In this document: one piece after another, positions 44,572 through 53,983 of the stretch | How positions within the stretch are numbered: position 1 is the stretch's first letter | Layout: the number at the start of each line of letters is the position of its first letter | Source: an uncultured Chitinophagaceae bacterium | GTDB taxonomy: Bacteria; Bacteroidota; Bacteroidia; Chitinophagales; Chitinophagaceae | Assembly (NCBI GenBank): GCA_937907395.1 | Contig: CALCII010000011.1 | Coordinates: forward strand, 744,001 to 808,000 | Length of the DNA stretch: 64,000 nt | Direction of reading: 5' to 3' | Translations under genes and position numbers: made by a program | The notes under the pieces: generated by a model | Databases searched by the model: none | What the model was told of the DNA's origin: nothing | What the model saw: the letters and a program-made list of their open reading frames with translations, nothing else

Positions 44572-44572
44572 T

Positions 44573-46954
44573 ATGAAAAGATTATTCCTTATCTGCAGCC
44601 TGATTTTATCCGCTTTAATGCTCAACGCCCAGCAGTTGGTTACATTCCGGGGTAAAGTAGTAACAGCCACCGGCAAAGAACTATTAGCCGGGGCTTCAGT
44701 CTATATCCATGATATTAAAAGGGGAGTGATTGCTGATTCCAAAGGTGAATTTTCAGTTTCTGCTATTCCTGCAGGAAACCACCTGATTGAAATTTCATAT
44801 AGTGGCTATGTAAGTCTGATTGAAACCATCAATATTACCGGAAAGGATCATGTGTTTGAATTAAAACCCACTGTTGCTGAGAGTAATGAAGTAGTGGTGA
44901 CAGGTGTATCTACCGCCACCTCATTAAGGCGCATAACTGTTCCCGTTACTGTTGTGAAACGGGCCGATCTGTTAAAAGAAGCTTCTACTAATATTATTGA
45001 TGCGTTAACCCGAAAGCCCGGTGTAAGCCAGTTGGCCACAGGTCCGGCCATCAGCAAACCTGTGATCCGTGGGCTGGGCTATAACAGGGTGGTGGTGATT
45101 AACGATGGGGTGCGCCAGGAAGGCCAGCAATGGGGCGATGAACATGGTATCGAAGTAGATGAGTTCAGTATTCAGAAAGCAGAAATTTTGAAAGGTCCGG
45201 CTTCTATTATGTATGGATCTGATGCTATTGCAGGTGTGATCAACTTTGTATCCAATACACCTGTTCCGGAAGGAACCATTAAAGGAAATGTGTTGGCTAA
45301 CTATCAAACCAATAACCGCCAGAGGGGTTTCTTTGGAAACATCGCCGGAAACAAAAATGGTTTTTCATTTAATGCATACGCAACCTATAAAGCAGCAGGC
45401 GATTACCAGAACCAAAAAGACGGATATGTTTTTAATTCAAAGTTTAATGAATTCAATTTCGGCGGACATGCCGGTATTAATAAGAAATGGGGTTACTCAC
45501 ATCTTGTGTTCAGTAGTTTTAATCAGAAGCTGGGAATGATAGAAGGTGAACGAAATGACCTTGGACAGTTTTTGAAAAACGCAGGTTCTCCCTTAGAAGC
45601 AGTGGCAACAGAAAGTGATTTTCATTCCATCCATCCTTATGCACCTTACCAGCACATCCTTCATCAGAAATTAGTAAGTGATAATAGTTTCTTTACCCGT
45701 GGTGGTAAGCTGAATATCAACCTCGGCGTACAACGAAATCAACGCATGGAGTTTGGTAACCCCGAAGATCTTACAGAAAAGGAATTGTATTTTGATTTGG
45801 CTACGTTCACCTATAATGTGCAATATCATTTCAATGAACGGAACGGCTGGAAAACTTCTGTGGGAGTAGCAGGTATGATCCAGAAAAATAAGAATAAAGC
45901 AGCAGAAGCTTTAATACCAGACTATCGTACGAATGATATCGGTGCATTTGTGTTTACTCAAAAGAAAATTGGTAAGGTGAATTTCAGTGGCGGACTACGT
46001 GCTGATCAACGTACTGTGAACGGAGATGAAATGATCATTGACGGTGAAGAAAAATTCATGGCTTTTGCAAAATCATTTTCAAACATTTCCGGAAGTGTTG
46101 GCTTTACTTATGATCTTAAGGATGGAATGTTGCTTCGCTTTAATTTGGCAAGAGGTTTCCGTGCACCCAATTTGGCCGAACTTGCCAGTAATGGTGCACA
46201 TGAAGGAACCAACCGGTATGAAGTGGGCAACAGGAACCTGAAATCGGAAACAAGTTTCCAGGCAGATGCTGGATTTGAGTACAGTACTGATCACCTCTCT
46301 TTTTCCGCTGCTTTATTCTACAATCACATTAACAATTTTGTGTTTACAGAAAAAGTTCCTTCTGCAAATGGTGGCGATTCATTGATTGTGGCCGATGGAG
46401 AAGAACTCTTTTTGTTCCGTTTTGTACAACAGAATGCAGCTGTTTACGGATTGGAATTATCATTTGATATACATCCGCATCCATTGGATTGGCTGCACTT
46501 TGAAAATTCATTTTCCTATGTAAGAGGAAGGTTGCAAAATGGGGTGGAAGGAAACAGAAATATTCCGTTTATGCCTCCTGCCAGAATACTGAGCGAACTG
46601 CGGTTTGATTTATTCCATCACAAAAAGAATGCATTCAGAAATACCTATTTCAAAACGGAGCTCAGCTATAATTTTGCGCAGGATAATGCGTTTACAACGT
46701 ACAATACCGAAACAGCAACCCCTGGTTATACAATACTCAATGCTGGATTGGGAACCGATGTTGTTCGTAAAGGGCATACCATTATGAATATTTACCTGGT
46801 TGCTTCCAATCTTACAGATGTTTCTTATCAAAACCACATGAGCCGTTTGAAATATGCGGGAGAAAATCCGGTAACCGGACAAACGGGTGTATTTAATATG
46901 GGACGAAATTTCAGTATAAAACTGAATGTGCCATTATTCGGGCATATAAAATAA
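44573..46954 (+). CDS. TonB-dependent outer membrane receptor, probable zinc uptake
   Basis: A signal peptide (MKRLFLICSLILSALMLNAQ) is followed by a carboxypeptidase-D-like beta domain (~22-105; FRGKVVTATGKELLAGASVYI), a plug domain (~110-230, with NIIDALTRKPGVSQL, KPVIRGLGYNRVVVIN, ILKGPASIMYGSDAIAGVIN) and a ~560-residue barrel ending in FNMGRNFSIKLNVPLFG. The plug sequence GQQWGDEHGIEVDEF, rich in possible metal ligands, resembles zinc receptors of the ZnuD type, from memory. The frame is open 32 codons upstream to 44477, but the signal peptide fixes the ATG at 44573, just after operator 2. Length 793. Confidence 0.93.
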   Translation: MKRLFLICSLILSALMLNAQQLVTFRGKVVTATGKELLAGASVYIHDIKRGVIADSKGEFSVSAIPAGNHLIEISYSGYVSLIETINITGKDHVFELKPTVAESNEVVVTGVSTATSLRRITVPVTVVKRADLLKEASTNIIDALTRKPGVSQLATGPAISKPVIRGLGYNRVVVINDGVRQEGQQWGDEHGIEVDEFSIQKAEILKGPASIMYGSDAIAGVINFVSNTPVPEGTIKGNVLANYQTNNRQRGFFGNIAGNKNGFSFNAYATYKAAGDYQNQKDGYVFNSKFNEFNFGGHAGINKKWGYSHLVFSSFNQKLGMIEGERNDLGQFLKNAGSPLEAVATESDFHSIHPYAPYQHILHQKLVSDNSFFTRGGKLNINLGVQRNQRMEFGNPEDLTEKELYFDLATFTYNVQYHFNERNGWKTSVGVAGMIQKNKNKAAEALIPDYRTNDIGAFVFTQKKIGKVNFSGGLRADQRTVNGDEMIIDGEEKFMAFAKSFSNISGSVGFTYDLKDGMLLRFNLARGFRAPNLAELASNGAHEGTNRYEVGNRNLKSETSFQADAGFEYSTDHLSFSAALFYNHINNFVFTEKVPSANGGDSLIVADGEELFLFRFVQQNAAVYGLELSFDIHPHPLDWLHFENSFSYVRGRLQNGVEGNRNIPFMPPARILSELRFDLFHHKKNAFRNTYFKTELSYNFAQDNAFTTYNTETATPGYTILNAGLGTDVVRKGHTIMNIYLVASNLTDVSYQNHMSRLKYAGENPVTGQTGVFNMGRNFSIKLNVPLFGHIK

Positions 46955-46991
46955 TCAAAGAACATATTGTTATCTGTTAGTAATTTCAGGC

Positions 46992-47426
46992 ATGGAATTA
47001 TCAATCAATACACCTGCATTATTGTTTCCTGCCATTACATTGCTCATGCTGGCTTACACCAATCGTTTTCTGGCACTGGCAAGCCTGGTTCGTTCCTTGC
47101 ATGATGAATACATGAAGGAAGAAAGTGGCAACCTCAAACGTCAGATTAAAAATCTGCACGGGCGCATCCGTATGATCCGCAACATGCAGGCGCTGGGCGT
47201 GTTAAGTTTTCTGTTGTGTGTGATTTGTATGTACCTGATTTTTACAGAGCGGCACACTGCCTCTCATTGGGTGTTTGCAGGAAGCCTGGTGAGTTTATTG
47301 CTGTCGCTCATCTTTTCATTGATGGAAATCTGGAAAAGTACCAATGCCATCGATCTCGAATTAAGCGATATGGAACTGGAACGTCAAAACCTGCTCAAAC
47401 ACATTCTGGAAGACCGTGTTGAATAA
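46992..47426 (+). CDS. DUF2721 family membrane protein
   Basis: The 144-residue protein has three membrane segments: ALLFPAITLLMLAYTNRFLALASLV, QALGVLSFLLCVICMYLIF and VFAGSLVSLLLSLIFSLMEIW. A charged segment (RSLHDEYMKEESGNLKRQIKNLHGRIRMI) between the first two is typical of DUF2721. Function unknown. It follows the TonB receptor by 37 bases and could be read through from it. Its stop directly abuts the end of the DUF983 gene on the other strand. Confidence 0.85.
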   Translation: MELSINTPALLFPAITLLMLAYTNRFLALASLVRSLHDEYMKEESGNLKRQIKNLHGRIRMIRNMQALGVLSFLLCVICMYLIFTERHTASHWVFAGSLVSLLLSLIFSLMEIWKSTNAIDLELSDMELERQNLLKHILEDRVE

Positions 47427-47864
47427 TCAATAATCGAATGATTGCGGCTCCGAAGTTTCGTAGTTACTGTCGTAACGCACAAAAAAATAAAGATAGACGG
47501 AGCGGCTTAAGCGCATCAACCAGGGCTGCAGTACCACCAGTAAAACGGTATTAAATCCCAGCCACCAGAACACCCTGTTATCGTTAATGGATACACCTAT
47601 AATCACCCACCATGCAATAAAGGTGGCCACAGATATGGCAATTGCCAATGCATAACTCACATAGCCGGTTCCATACCAGAAGCCGGGTTCCATGTTAAAT
47701 TTCTGTTTGCATACTTTACATTCTTCATGCATGTCAAACGTGTGTTTGAAATTATAAGCACTGAAGGGTTTGAACAATTTGCCCCTGCGGCAACGGGGAC
47801 AATTCATTGAGAAAATACTCCAGAAATAGTTGGGCCGGGGTTTGGTTGGATGTGAATGACTCAT
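47427..47864 (-). CDS. DUF983 family protein with zinc-ribbon-like motifs
   Basis: From the ATG at 47864 the protein has 145 residues; the frame also reaches a TTG at 47873. Two Cys-x-x-Cys pairs, NCPRCRRGKLF near residue 20 and ECKVCKQKF near residue 48, are the hallmark of DUF983 and probably bind zinc. GFWYGTGYVSYALAI leads into two membrane segments. Function unknown. A TAACTTTG box at 47871-47878 ends six bases before the ATG, so the transcript may be nearly leaderless. Confidence 0.88.
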   Translation of the reverse strand: MSHSHPTKPRPNYFWSIFSMNCPRCRRGKLFKPFSAYNFKHTFDMHEECKVCKQKFNMEPGFWYGTGYVSYALAIAISVATFIAWWVIIGVSINDNRVFWWLGFNTVLLVVLQPWLMRLSRSVYLYFFVRYDSNYETSEPQSFDY

Positions 47865-47919
47865 GCCTTGCAAAGTTATTAATACATGATATTGTTTGCG
47901 TGATAAAAATCACGGAATC

Positions 47920-49746
47920 TTATTGAACAGAACTTAATTTTCTGCGTTCGCCAATTTGTTGTCTCCACATCGCATAATACAAACCTTTTTCATCAATCAA
48001 TTGCTGATGTGTTCCGGTTTCCACCACTTCTCCTCCTTCCAGTACGTAAATGCGGTCGGCATGCATAATGGTACTCAGCCGGTGAGCAATCAAAATGGTG
48101 ATCTGTGTTTTTTGGGATGAAATTTCACGGATGGTACTGGTGATTTCTTCTTCTGTTAAAGAATCAAGTGCCGATGTGGCTTCATCAAAAATCAACAGCC
48201 TGGGCTTGCGTAACAAAGCACGGGCAATGGACAATCTTTGTTTTTCACCACCACTCAGTTTCAGTCCGCCTTCACCAATCATGGTATCCAATCCTTTTTC
48301 TGCTCTTGCCAGTAATCGTTGGCAGCTTGCTTTGTTCAATACTTCTGTGAGCAAGGCGTCATCTGCACCGGGGTTTACAAACAACAGGTTTTCCTTGATG
48401 GTGCCGCTGAACAATTGTGTATCCTGGGTAACAAAACCAATCTGGTTGCGCAGGTCTTCAAAGTTGATGGAAGTTTCATCGAGGCCGTTGTATAGAATCT
48501 TTCCTTTTTGCGGACGGTACAATCCCACGAGCAATTTCATCAGGGTTGTTTTACCAGAGCCTGATGGGCCCACAAAAGCAATCGTTTCACCCACTTTCAC
48601 ATCAAAGCTGAAATCGGTGATGGCATTCTGTGAAGCTGTCTGGTGTTTGAAGCTGGTATCTTTAAATTCTAATGTTTCAATAGTGCCGAGATGCAAAGGG
48701 TTTTCGGGAGTTGGTTCGGGTTTCTTTTGCATCAACGTATTAAAATTGTTGAGTGATGCTTCTGCTTCCCTGTAAGAAAGGAGAATGTTTCCGATCTCTT
48801 GCAGAGGTCCAAACACAAAGAACGAAAAGATTTGCATGGTTACCAGTTGCCCGGCGTCCATCTGGTGCCGGAAGATTAACCACATAAGAATGAATAAAAT
48901 CACCTGGCGTAACGTGTTTACAAAAGTTCCCTGCAGGAAGCTGATACTGCGGATACGTTTTACTTTCGTTAATTCCAGCCCTAAAATTTTATAAGTGTTC
49001 TTGTTCAAACGTTCCACTTCCTGAGTTGTAAGTCCAAGGCTTTTTACTAACTCAATGTTGCGGAGCGATTCGGTAGTAGATCCTGCAAGCGCTGTTGTCT
49101 GGCTCACAATCACCTTTTGTATCTGTTTGATTTTTTTACTCAGCAGGTTGGTGATTAAAGTGAGCAAGGTAATACCCACGAGATAAGCAACAGGAACATA
49201 CCAACTGATATAAATGGCAGCATAAATGAATACGAATCCGATTCCAACAATAATTCCAAGCAGTACGTTGATGCAATAGGTGATGAATTTTTCAACATCG
49301 GTTCTCACTTTTGTAAGAATGCTCAATGTTTCACCGCTGCGTTGATCTTCAAATTCCTGGTAGGGCAGTTTCATTGCCTGTTTCAACCCATCTGTAAACA
49401 CACTGGCGCCAAATTTTTGTATCACTACACTCAGGAAATAATCCTGGAAGTTTTTAGCAATTCGGCTCACCATGGCCACAGAAATGGAAAAGATCAGAAT
49501 CCAGATCACACCTAATTCCAGGTAGCTTTTACCATCACGTTGTATGGTTTGATATTGCCACCAGAAATGCTGTGCGTTTAATCCCTCCGAATTGGCAGAA
49601 AGAACTTTATGGTCATTAGCAAGGTTGATGAGTTTCCCAAACAGAATCGGATCCATTAATGAAAAACTAACATTAACGGTTGCTAATATTACAGTGAGGG
49701 TTACAAGCCATTGATAGGGCTTCAGGTATTTAAAAAGTATTTTCAT
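47920..49746 (-). CDS. ABC transporter, MsbA-like half exporter
   Basis: The 608-residue protein joins a six-helix exporter domain (~1-310) to an ATPase domain. Walker A GPSGSGKTT lies near residue 393, the signature LSGGEKQR near 497, Walker B LLIFDEATSALD near 517 and the switch His in IAHRLS. As a homodimer it would export lipids, peptides or drugs; the order fits MsbA-type proteins but the substrate is not determined. The frame runs upstream to 49785, but MKILFKYLKPYQW at 49746 is the natural start. Confidence 0.93.
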   Translation of the reverse strand: MKILFKYLKPYQWLVTLTVILATVNVSFSLMDPILFGKLINLANDHKVLSANSEGLNAQHFWWQYQTIQRDGKSYLELGVIWILIFSISVAMVSRIAKNFQDYFLSVVIQKFGASVFTDGLKQAMKLPYQEFEDQRSGETLSILTKVRTDVEKFITYCINVLLGIIVGIGFVFIYAAIYISWYVPVAYLVGITLLTLITNLLSKKIKQIQKVIVSQTTALAGSTTESLRNIELVKSLGLTTQEVERLNKNTYKILGLELTKVKRIRSISFLQGTFVNTLRQVILFILMWLIFRHQMDAGQLVTMQIFSFFVFGPLQEIGNILLSYREAEASLNNFNTLMQKKPEPTPENPLHLGTIETLEFKDTSFKHQTASQNAITDFSFDVKVGETIAFVGPSGSGKTTLMKLLVGLYRPQKGKILYNGLDETSINFEDLRNQIGFVTQDTQLFSGTIKENLLFVNPGADDALLTEVLNKASCQRLLARAEKGLDTMIGEGGLKLSGGEKQRLSIARALLRKPRLLIFDEATSALDSLTEEEITSTIREISSQKTQITILIAHRLSTIMHADRIYVLEGGEVVETGTHQQLIDEKGLYYAMWRQQIGERRKLSSVQ

Positions 49747-49885
49747 GTAGAGGCTGTTTCGTGCAGAATTGAATGCAAGGGGCAAATTTCAGCAAGTTTT
49801 GGAATATGCAGGCATTTTCTTTTCAGGCCATTGTACTGTATCTGGTATCTTATTTAATCATTAATTTCGGACTTTCTGAATAGTT

Positions 49886-50767
49886 ATGAAAATTTCCGGT
49901 CTTATCATTGTTCGCAACGCAGTCCTGAACGACTACCCGGTAGTGGAAGCCATTTCCTCTGTACTGCCAATGGTTGATGAGATGGTGGTGAGTATTGATG
50001 TGGGCGACGACAACAGCGAAGAACTCATCCGGAGTATGAACGATCCCAAAATCAAAATCTTTTATTCTACTTGGGACATGTCGCTAAGGGATGGTGGCAA
50101 ACTTTACGGAGTTGAAACAAACAAAGCAAAAGAACATGTGAGTCCGGATAGCGACTGGATCTTTTATATCCAGGCCGATGAGATCATTCATGAAAAATAC
50201 CAACAGGTAATTCTGGAAACCGCAAACAAGTATTGTAATAATCCAAAAGTGCAGGGTTTGTTATTCCGTTACCTCCATTTTTATGCTACGTATGATTATG
50301 TAGGGGCCAGCCGCAAATGGTACAATTATGAAGTAAGGCTCATTAAGAATGATAAGTCCATTCAGTCTTACAAAGATGCACAGGGTTTCCGGGTGGGTGA
50401 AACAAAGCTGCGTGTGGTTCCTGTAGATGCTGAAGTGTACCATTATGGATGGGTGAAAAGCCCTGAGCAGATGAAACGGAAAATGAAAAACGTTTTTGCT
50501 TATTATAATACCAATGATAACTGGGTGGATACGTTTATGAAGAGTGAAGACTTTTTCAATTTCCAGGATGAATATGATTCTGTGGCCCGTTTCACAGGAA
50601 CACATCCGGCGGTGATGAAGGAACGCATTCAAAATAAAAACTGGGATATACAATTAGATGTTTCCAGAAAACGGTTCAGTTTAAAAGACCGCATACTATT
50701 CTTCATCGAACAAAAAACCGGAAAGCGGTTGTTCGAATTCAGAAATTACCGCATTATAAAACCCTGA
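49886..50767 (+). CDS. Glycosyltransferase, family 2-like
   Basis: The 293-residue protein begins MKISGLIIVRNAVLNDYPVVEAISSV and continues EMVVSIDVGDDNSEELI, the nucleotide-sugar-binding half of a GT-A fold. IFYIQADEIIHEKY has the Q/D-x-D-type acidic motif that holds the metal and sugar nucleotide. No membrane segments are seen, so it is probably cytoplasmic or peripheral. The acceptor is unknown; surface glycan or lipopolysaccharide core are the usual roles. It stands alone between leftward genes and has no clear promoter in the ~140-base gap upstream. Confidence 0.85.
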   Translation: MKISGLIIVRNAVLNDYPVVEAISSVLPMVDEMVVSIDVGDDNSEELIRSMNDPKIKIFYSTWDMSLRDGGKLYGVETNKAKEHVSPDSDWIFYIQADEIIHEKYQQVILETANKYCNNPKVQGLLFRYLHFYATYDYVGASRKWYNYEVRLIKNDKSIQSYKDAQGFRVGETKLRVVPVDAEVYHYGWVKSPEQMKRKMKNVFAYYNTNDNWVDTFMKSEDFFNFQDEYDSVARFTGTHPAVMKERIQNKNWDIQLDVSRKRFSLKDRILFFIEQKTGKRLFEFRNYRIIKP

Positions 50768-50776
50768 TCACCCATC

Positions 50777-52318
50777 TTACCCTGCCCAACCTTCCCGGTC
50801 CAGGCTCCGGTATTGAATGGCTTCTGCCAGATGTTCAATTTTGATTTCATCACTTGCAGCCAGGTCGGCAATGGTGCGGCTCACTTTCAGAATGCGGTCA
50901 TAGGCACGTGCCGACAGGTTCAGTTTATCCATGGCGGATTTCAGTAATGTTCTCCCTGTTGGTGATATTTCACAAATTTCTTTCAATAGTTTGCTGCTCA
51001 TTTGTGCATTGGCATAAATGCCTTCCACTGCTTTGTATCGTTCCATTTGAATTTCTCTGGCAGCGATTACACGGTCACGAATAAACGAACTTGATTCACT
51101 ACTTTCTGTTCTGGACAATTCGCTGAAAGGTACCGGTGTTACCTCTACGTGCAGATCGATGCGATCCAGCAAGGGACCGGAGATTTTATTCAGGTATTTC
51201 TGAACAGCACCGGGCGGACAAGTGCATTCTTTTTCAGGGTGATTGTAAAAGCCACAGGGACAGGGATTCATCGATGCCAGCAGCATAAAAGAAGCTGGAA
51301 AGTCGATTGCAATTTTTGCTCTTGAAATCGTTACTCTTCGTTCTTCCATCGGTTGGCGCATTACTTCCAGAACGGTGCGTTTGAATTCGGGTAATTCATC
51401 TAAAAACAAAACACCATTATGTGCCAGTGAAATTTCTCCCGGCTGGGGATTGGTGCCACCTCCAACCAAAGCGGCGTCCGAGATCGTATGATGGGGGGAG
51501 CGAAAAGGACGTTTTGAAATCAAGGTTGCATTTTCCGGTAACTTGCCCGCCACACTATGAATCTTGGTTGTTTCCAACGCTTCCTGTAAGCTGAGTGGTG
51601 GCAGGATGGTGGGTAAGCGTTTGGCCAACATGGTTTTGCCGGCGCCGGGCGGACCAATCAAAATAGCGTTGTGTCCGCCTGCTGCTGCAATTTCCAAAGC
51701 ACGTTTGATATTGGCTTGCCCTTTCACATCACTGAAATCAAAATCAAATTCATATTGCGAATGAAAAAATTCTTCTCTTGTATTTACAATCACCGGTTGT
51801 AAGGATTGTTCGTCTTTAAAAAATTGTACTACTTCATTGAGGTGCTTTACTCCATACACATTCAGGTTGCTTACCATACCGGCTTCACGTGCATTTTGAA
51901 TGGGAACAATCAGCCCTTTGTAGTTTTCTTTTCTCGCCTGTATAGCGATGGGCAGTGCTCCTTTGATGGGAAGAATGGTGCCATCCAATCCCAGTTCACC
52001 CATGATCACATAATCGGCTAAACGATCTGCGTTCGGCAGTTGTTCACTGGCTCCCAGTATCGCAAGAGCAATGGGTAAGTCAAATGCAGTTCCTGTTTTC
52101 CGGATATCGGCGGGGGCAAGATTCACAATCACTTTTGTTCTTGGAAAATAATGATGTGTTGTCTTTAAAGCGCTTTCAATCCGTTGTTCGCTTTCTTTAA
52201 CAGCACTGTCGGGCAGGCCCACCATGAAAAATTTCTGGCCCTGTGTTACATTCACTTCCACCGTAATCGTAATAGCATTGACGCCGTAAACGGCGCTTCC
52301 GTAGGTTTTAACCAGCAT
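50777..52318 (-). CDS. comM: YifB/ComM family Mg-chelatase-like AAA+ ATPase
   Basis: From MLVKTYGSAVYGVNA at 52318 the protein has 513 residues, the family norm; the frame extends upstream to 52402 without similarity. An N-terminal Lon-protease-like S5 domain (~1-170) comes first, then Walker A GPPGAGKTML near residue 217, Walker B VLFLDELPEF, and a cysteine cluster (CPCGFYNHPEKECTCPP). ComM is a hexameric helicase that promotes branch migration during natural transformation in other bacteria. The ATG is preceded by GGAGG, one of few strong Shine-Dalgarno sites here. Confidence 0.92.
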   Translation of the reverse strand: MLVKTYGSAVYGVNAITITVEVNVTQGQKFFMVGLPDSAVKESEQRIESALKTTHHYFPRTKVIVNLAPADIRKTGTAFDLPIALAILGASEQLPNADRLADYVIMGELGLDGTILPIKGALPIAIQARKENYKGLIVPIQNAREAGMVSNLNVYGVKHLNEVVQFFKDEQSLQPVIVNTREEFFHSQYEFDFDFSDVKGQANIKRALEIAAAGGHNAILIGPPGAGKTMLAKRLPTILPPLSLQEALETTKIHSVAGKLPENATLISKRPFRSPHHTISDAALVGGGTNPQPGEISLAHNGVLFLDELPEFKRTVLEVMRQPMEERRVTISRAKIAIDFPASFMLLASMNPCPCGFYNHPEKECTCPPGAVQKYLNKISGPLLDRIDLHVEVTPVPFSELSRTESSESSSFIRDRVIAAREIQMERYKAVEGIYANAQMSSKLLKEICEISPTGRTLLKSAMDKLNLSARAYDRILKVSRTIADLAASDEIKIEHLAEAIQYRSLDREGWAG

Positions 52319-52432
52319 GATATTCCTCCATAGGTTATGAGGGTGATAACTATCTGTGGTTGATGGAATCGATCGCTTAAACGTTGTATGAAAGCGAATC
52401 AAACAGAAGAATAACGAATAACCGGAAGGAAA

Positions 52433-52621
52433 CTATGGTTTTGATGTGTTGAAAAATTCCAGCAGTTCTTTCAGCTTGTTGGTTGTATAAACCAGCGACG
52501 GATAGTAAGAGATATCGTTGGGATTTTCCTGGAACCGTTTGTGGCCATTATTTAAATGCGTACGTAAGATATCCAGTTGCTGTTTGATCTCCTGTTCTTT
52601 TGCCAATACTTTCTCTTTCAT
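52433..52621 (-). CDS. Small coiled-coil protein, unknown function
   Basis: This 62-residue frame lies between comM and the MutS-like gene, all leftward. The sequence is strongly helical and charged (EKVLAKEQEIKQQLDILRTHLN), then NPNDISYYPSLVYTTNKLKELLEFF. Good spacing, amphipathic helices and a TACATTTG box at 52645-52652 upstream of its ATG argue that it is real; I do not recognise it. Confidence 0.55.
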   Translation of the reverse strand: MKEKVLAKEQEIKQQLDILRTHLNNGHKRFQENPNDISYYPSLVYTTNKLKELLEFFNTSKP

Positions 52622-52657
52622 GATCGGGGTTTGGTTGGGTGGTACAAATGTAACGGA

Positions 52658-53974
52658 TCAGAGATCATTTAATAAATCCACCACTTTCTCCCGTTTCAGG
52701 ATCAGGTAACCAAAGCGATCGTTACTGATGCCTTCTTTTAATTGGTAGCTGAAATGCAGTTGCTCGTTGCTGGAGCTGGTTTCAAAATAGCGGAATGTAA
52801 TGTTGGGGTATGATTTTAATTCGTCTCCTATTTCATACAAATGAGTGGAAAGAATAAACAACGAATGTTTCATCTTCAGCAAGCCTTTAATAACCGTGCT
52901 GCTGCAATACATAGCATCCTGGATATTAGTTCCTTTGAACAATTCGTCAATCAGTACAAGCCATTTCCGTTTGTCGGATATTTTCAGGATGGTGTTTTTA
53001 ATCCGTTGCACTTCATTAAAGAAATAACTTTCACCTTTCACAATATTATCAGCCACATGAATATTGCTGAGCAAACCATCAAACACACTCAGCTTCATTT
53101 TAGCAGCGGGTACACCCATCCCCAGGTGTGCCATGTATACAGCACATCCAACCGATTTAATGAACGTGCTTTTGCCAGCCATATTGGCCCCCGTTAAAAA
53201 CAGGAAATTGGTTTGCGGGTTGAGTGTTACATTATAGGCAACCGGTTCCCTGAGCAGCAAATGGTACAATCCTTCGGCTTCAATCACAGGATCCTCTGTG
53301 TCCTGCAATTCGGGGAAATGCAGGTTGTATTGCTGTGTTGCTTTTGCCAGGCTGTAATGTGCATCGAGCAAATGAAACAAATCAACCAGCTGTTCTGTTT
53401 CCTGCTTCAGTTCATAACGCAGCTGGTGTGCCAGTTGCAATAGTTTAGCAGGGCTTAAATCGCTGTTCTTAGAAAGAGCCGCAATTTCATTGATAGCAGT
53501 ATGGTTCAAAAGTTTCTTCGCCTGTTGGCACAAGCGGTGCAGCGCAGCCGAAGAATGGCCTTCTTCCAATAACCCGGCCAGTTGTTTCATTCCTTTGAGA
53601 AAATCAATGAAATGGGGCAGACTATACTTGCAAAAATGATAATCATGTTGTTCAAATGCCCTGTAAAAAAAAGCCGGGGCCGGAGACAGGCTATTAGGAA
53701 TTTTATTAAACGGATATCCAAGAAACTTGAGTAAAACAAAAATGGTTCCATTGGTGATTTGTTGAGGCCAATGATCCAGTACGCTCTGTATTTTACGGGT
53801 TGTTTCCTGTGCTTCTTTGATTTGTTCAAATGTTTTGCAGGGATGCAGCAACAGGTACTGCAATTGCTCTTTACCGCCATCGGTTTTGCAGAAATTGATA
53901 CGGTGCATCAATGAATATTCTTCTTCAATATTCAGAATGGAAAGGTCCTGGTATGTGGTTTTGTCAATTTCCAT
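52658..53974 (-). CDS. Short MutS-family ATPase
   Basis: The 438-residue protein keeps the MutS lever/core helices and the ABC-like ATPase: Walker A GANMAGKSTFIKS near residue 263, Walker B VLIDELFKGTN and the following STHLYEIGDEL. It has no N-terminal mismatch-recognition domain and no C-terminal Smr nuclease domain, so it is neither MutS1 nor full MutS2; it belongs to the small MutS-related proteins seen in Bacteroidota, of unknown function. It starts nine bases after the dihydroorotase gene and is probably co-transcribed with it. Confidence 0.9.
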   Translation of the reverse strand: MEIDKTTYQDLSILNIEEEYSLMHRINFCKTDGGKEQLQYLLLHPCKTFEQIKEAQETTRKIQSVLDHWPQQITNGTIFVLLKFLGYPFNKIPNSLSPAPAFFYRAFEQHDYHFCKYSLPHFIDFLKGMKQLAGLLEEGHSSAALHRLCQQAKKLLNHTAINEIAALSKNSDLSPAKLLQLAHQLRYELKQETEQLVDLFHLLDAHYSLAKATQQYNLHFPELQDTEDPVIEAEGLYHLLLREPVAYNVTLNPQTNFLFLTGANMAGKSTFIKSVGCAVYMAHLGMGVPAAKMKLSVFDGLLSNIHVADNIVKGESYFFNEVQRIKNTILKISDKRKWLVLIDELFKGTNIQDAMYCSSTVIKGLLKMKHSLFILSTHLYEIGDELKSYPNITFRYFETSSSNEQLHFSYQLKEGISNDRFGYLILKREKVVDLLNDL

Positions 53975-53983
53975 GTTTCCGGA

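Noticed and set aside
44477..44572. 32-codon N-terminal extension of the TonB receptor
   Set aside because: It would place residues ahead of a clear signal peptide and run through the promoter and operator; the ATG at 44573 is better.
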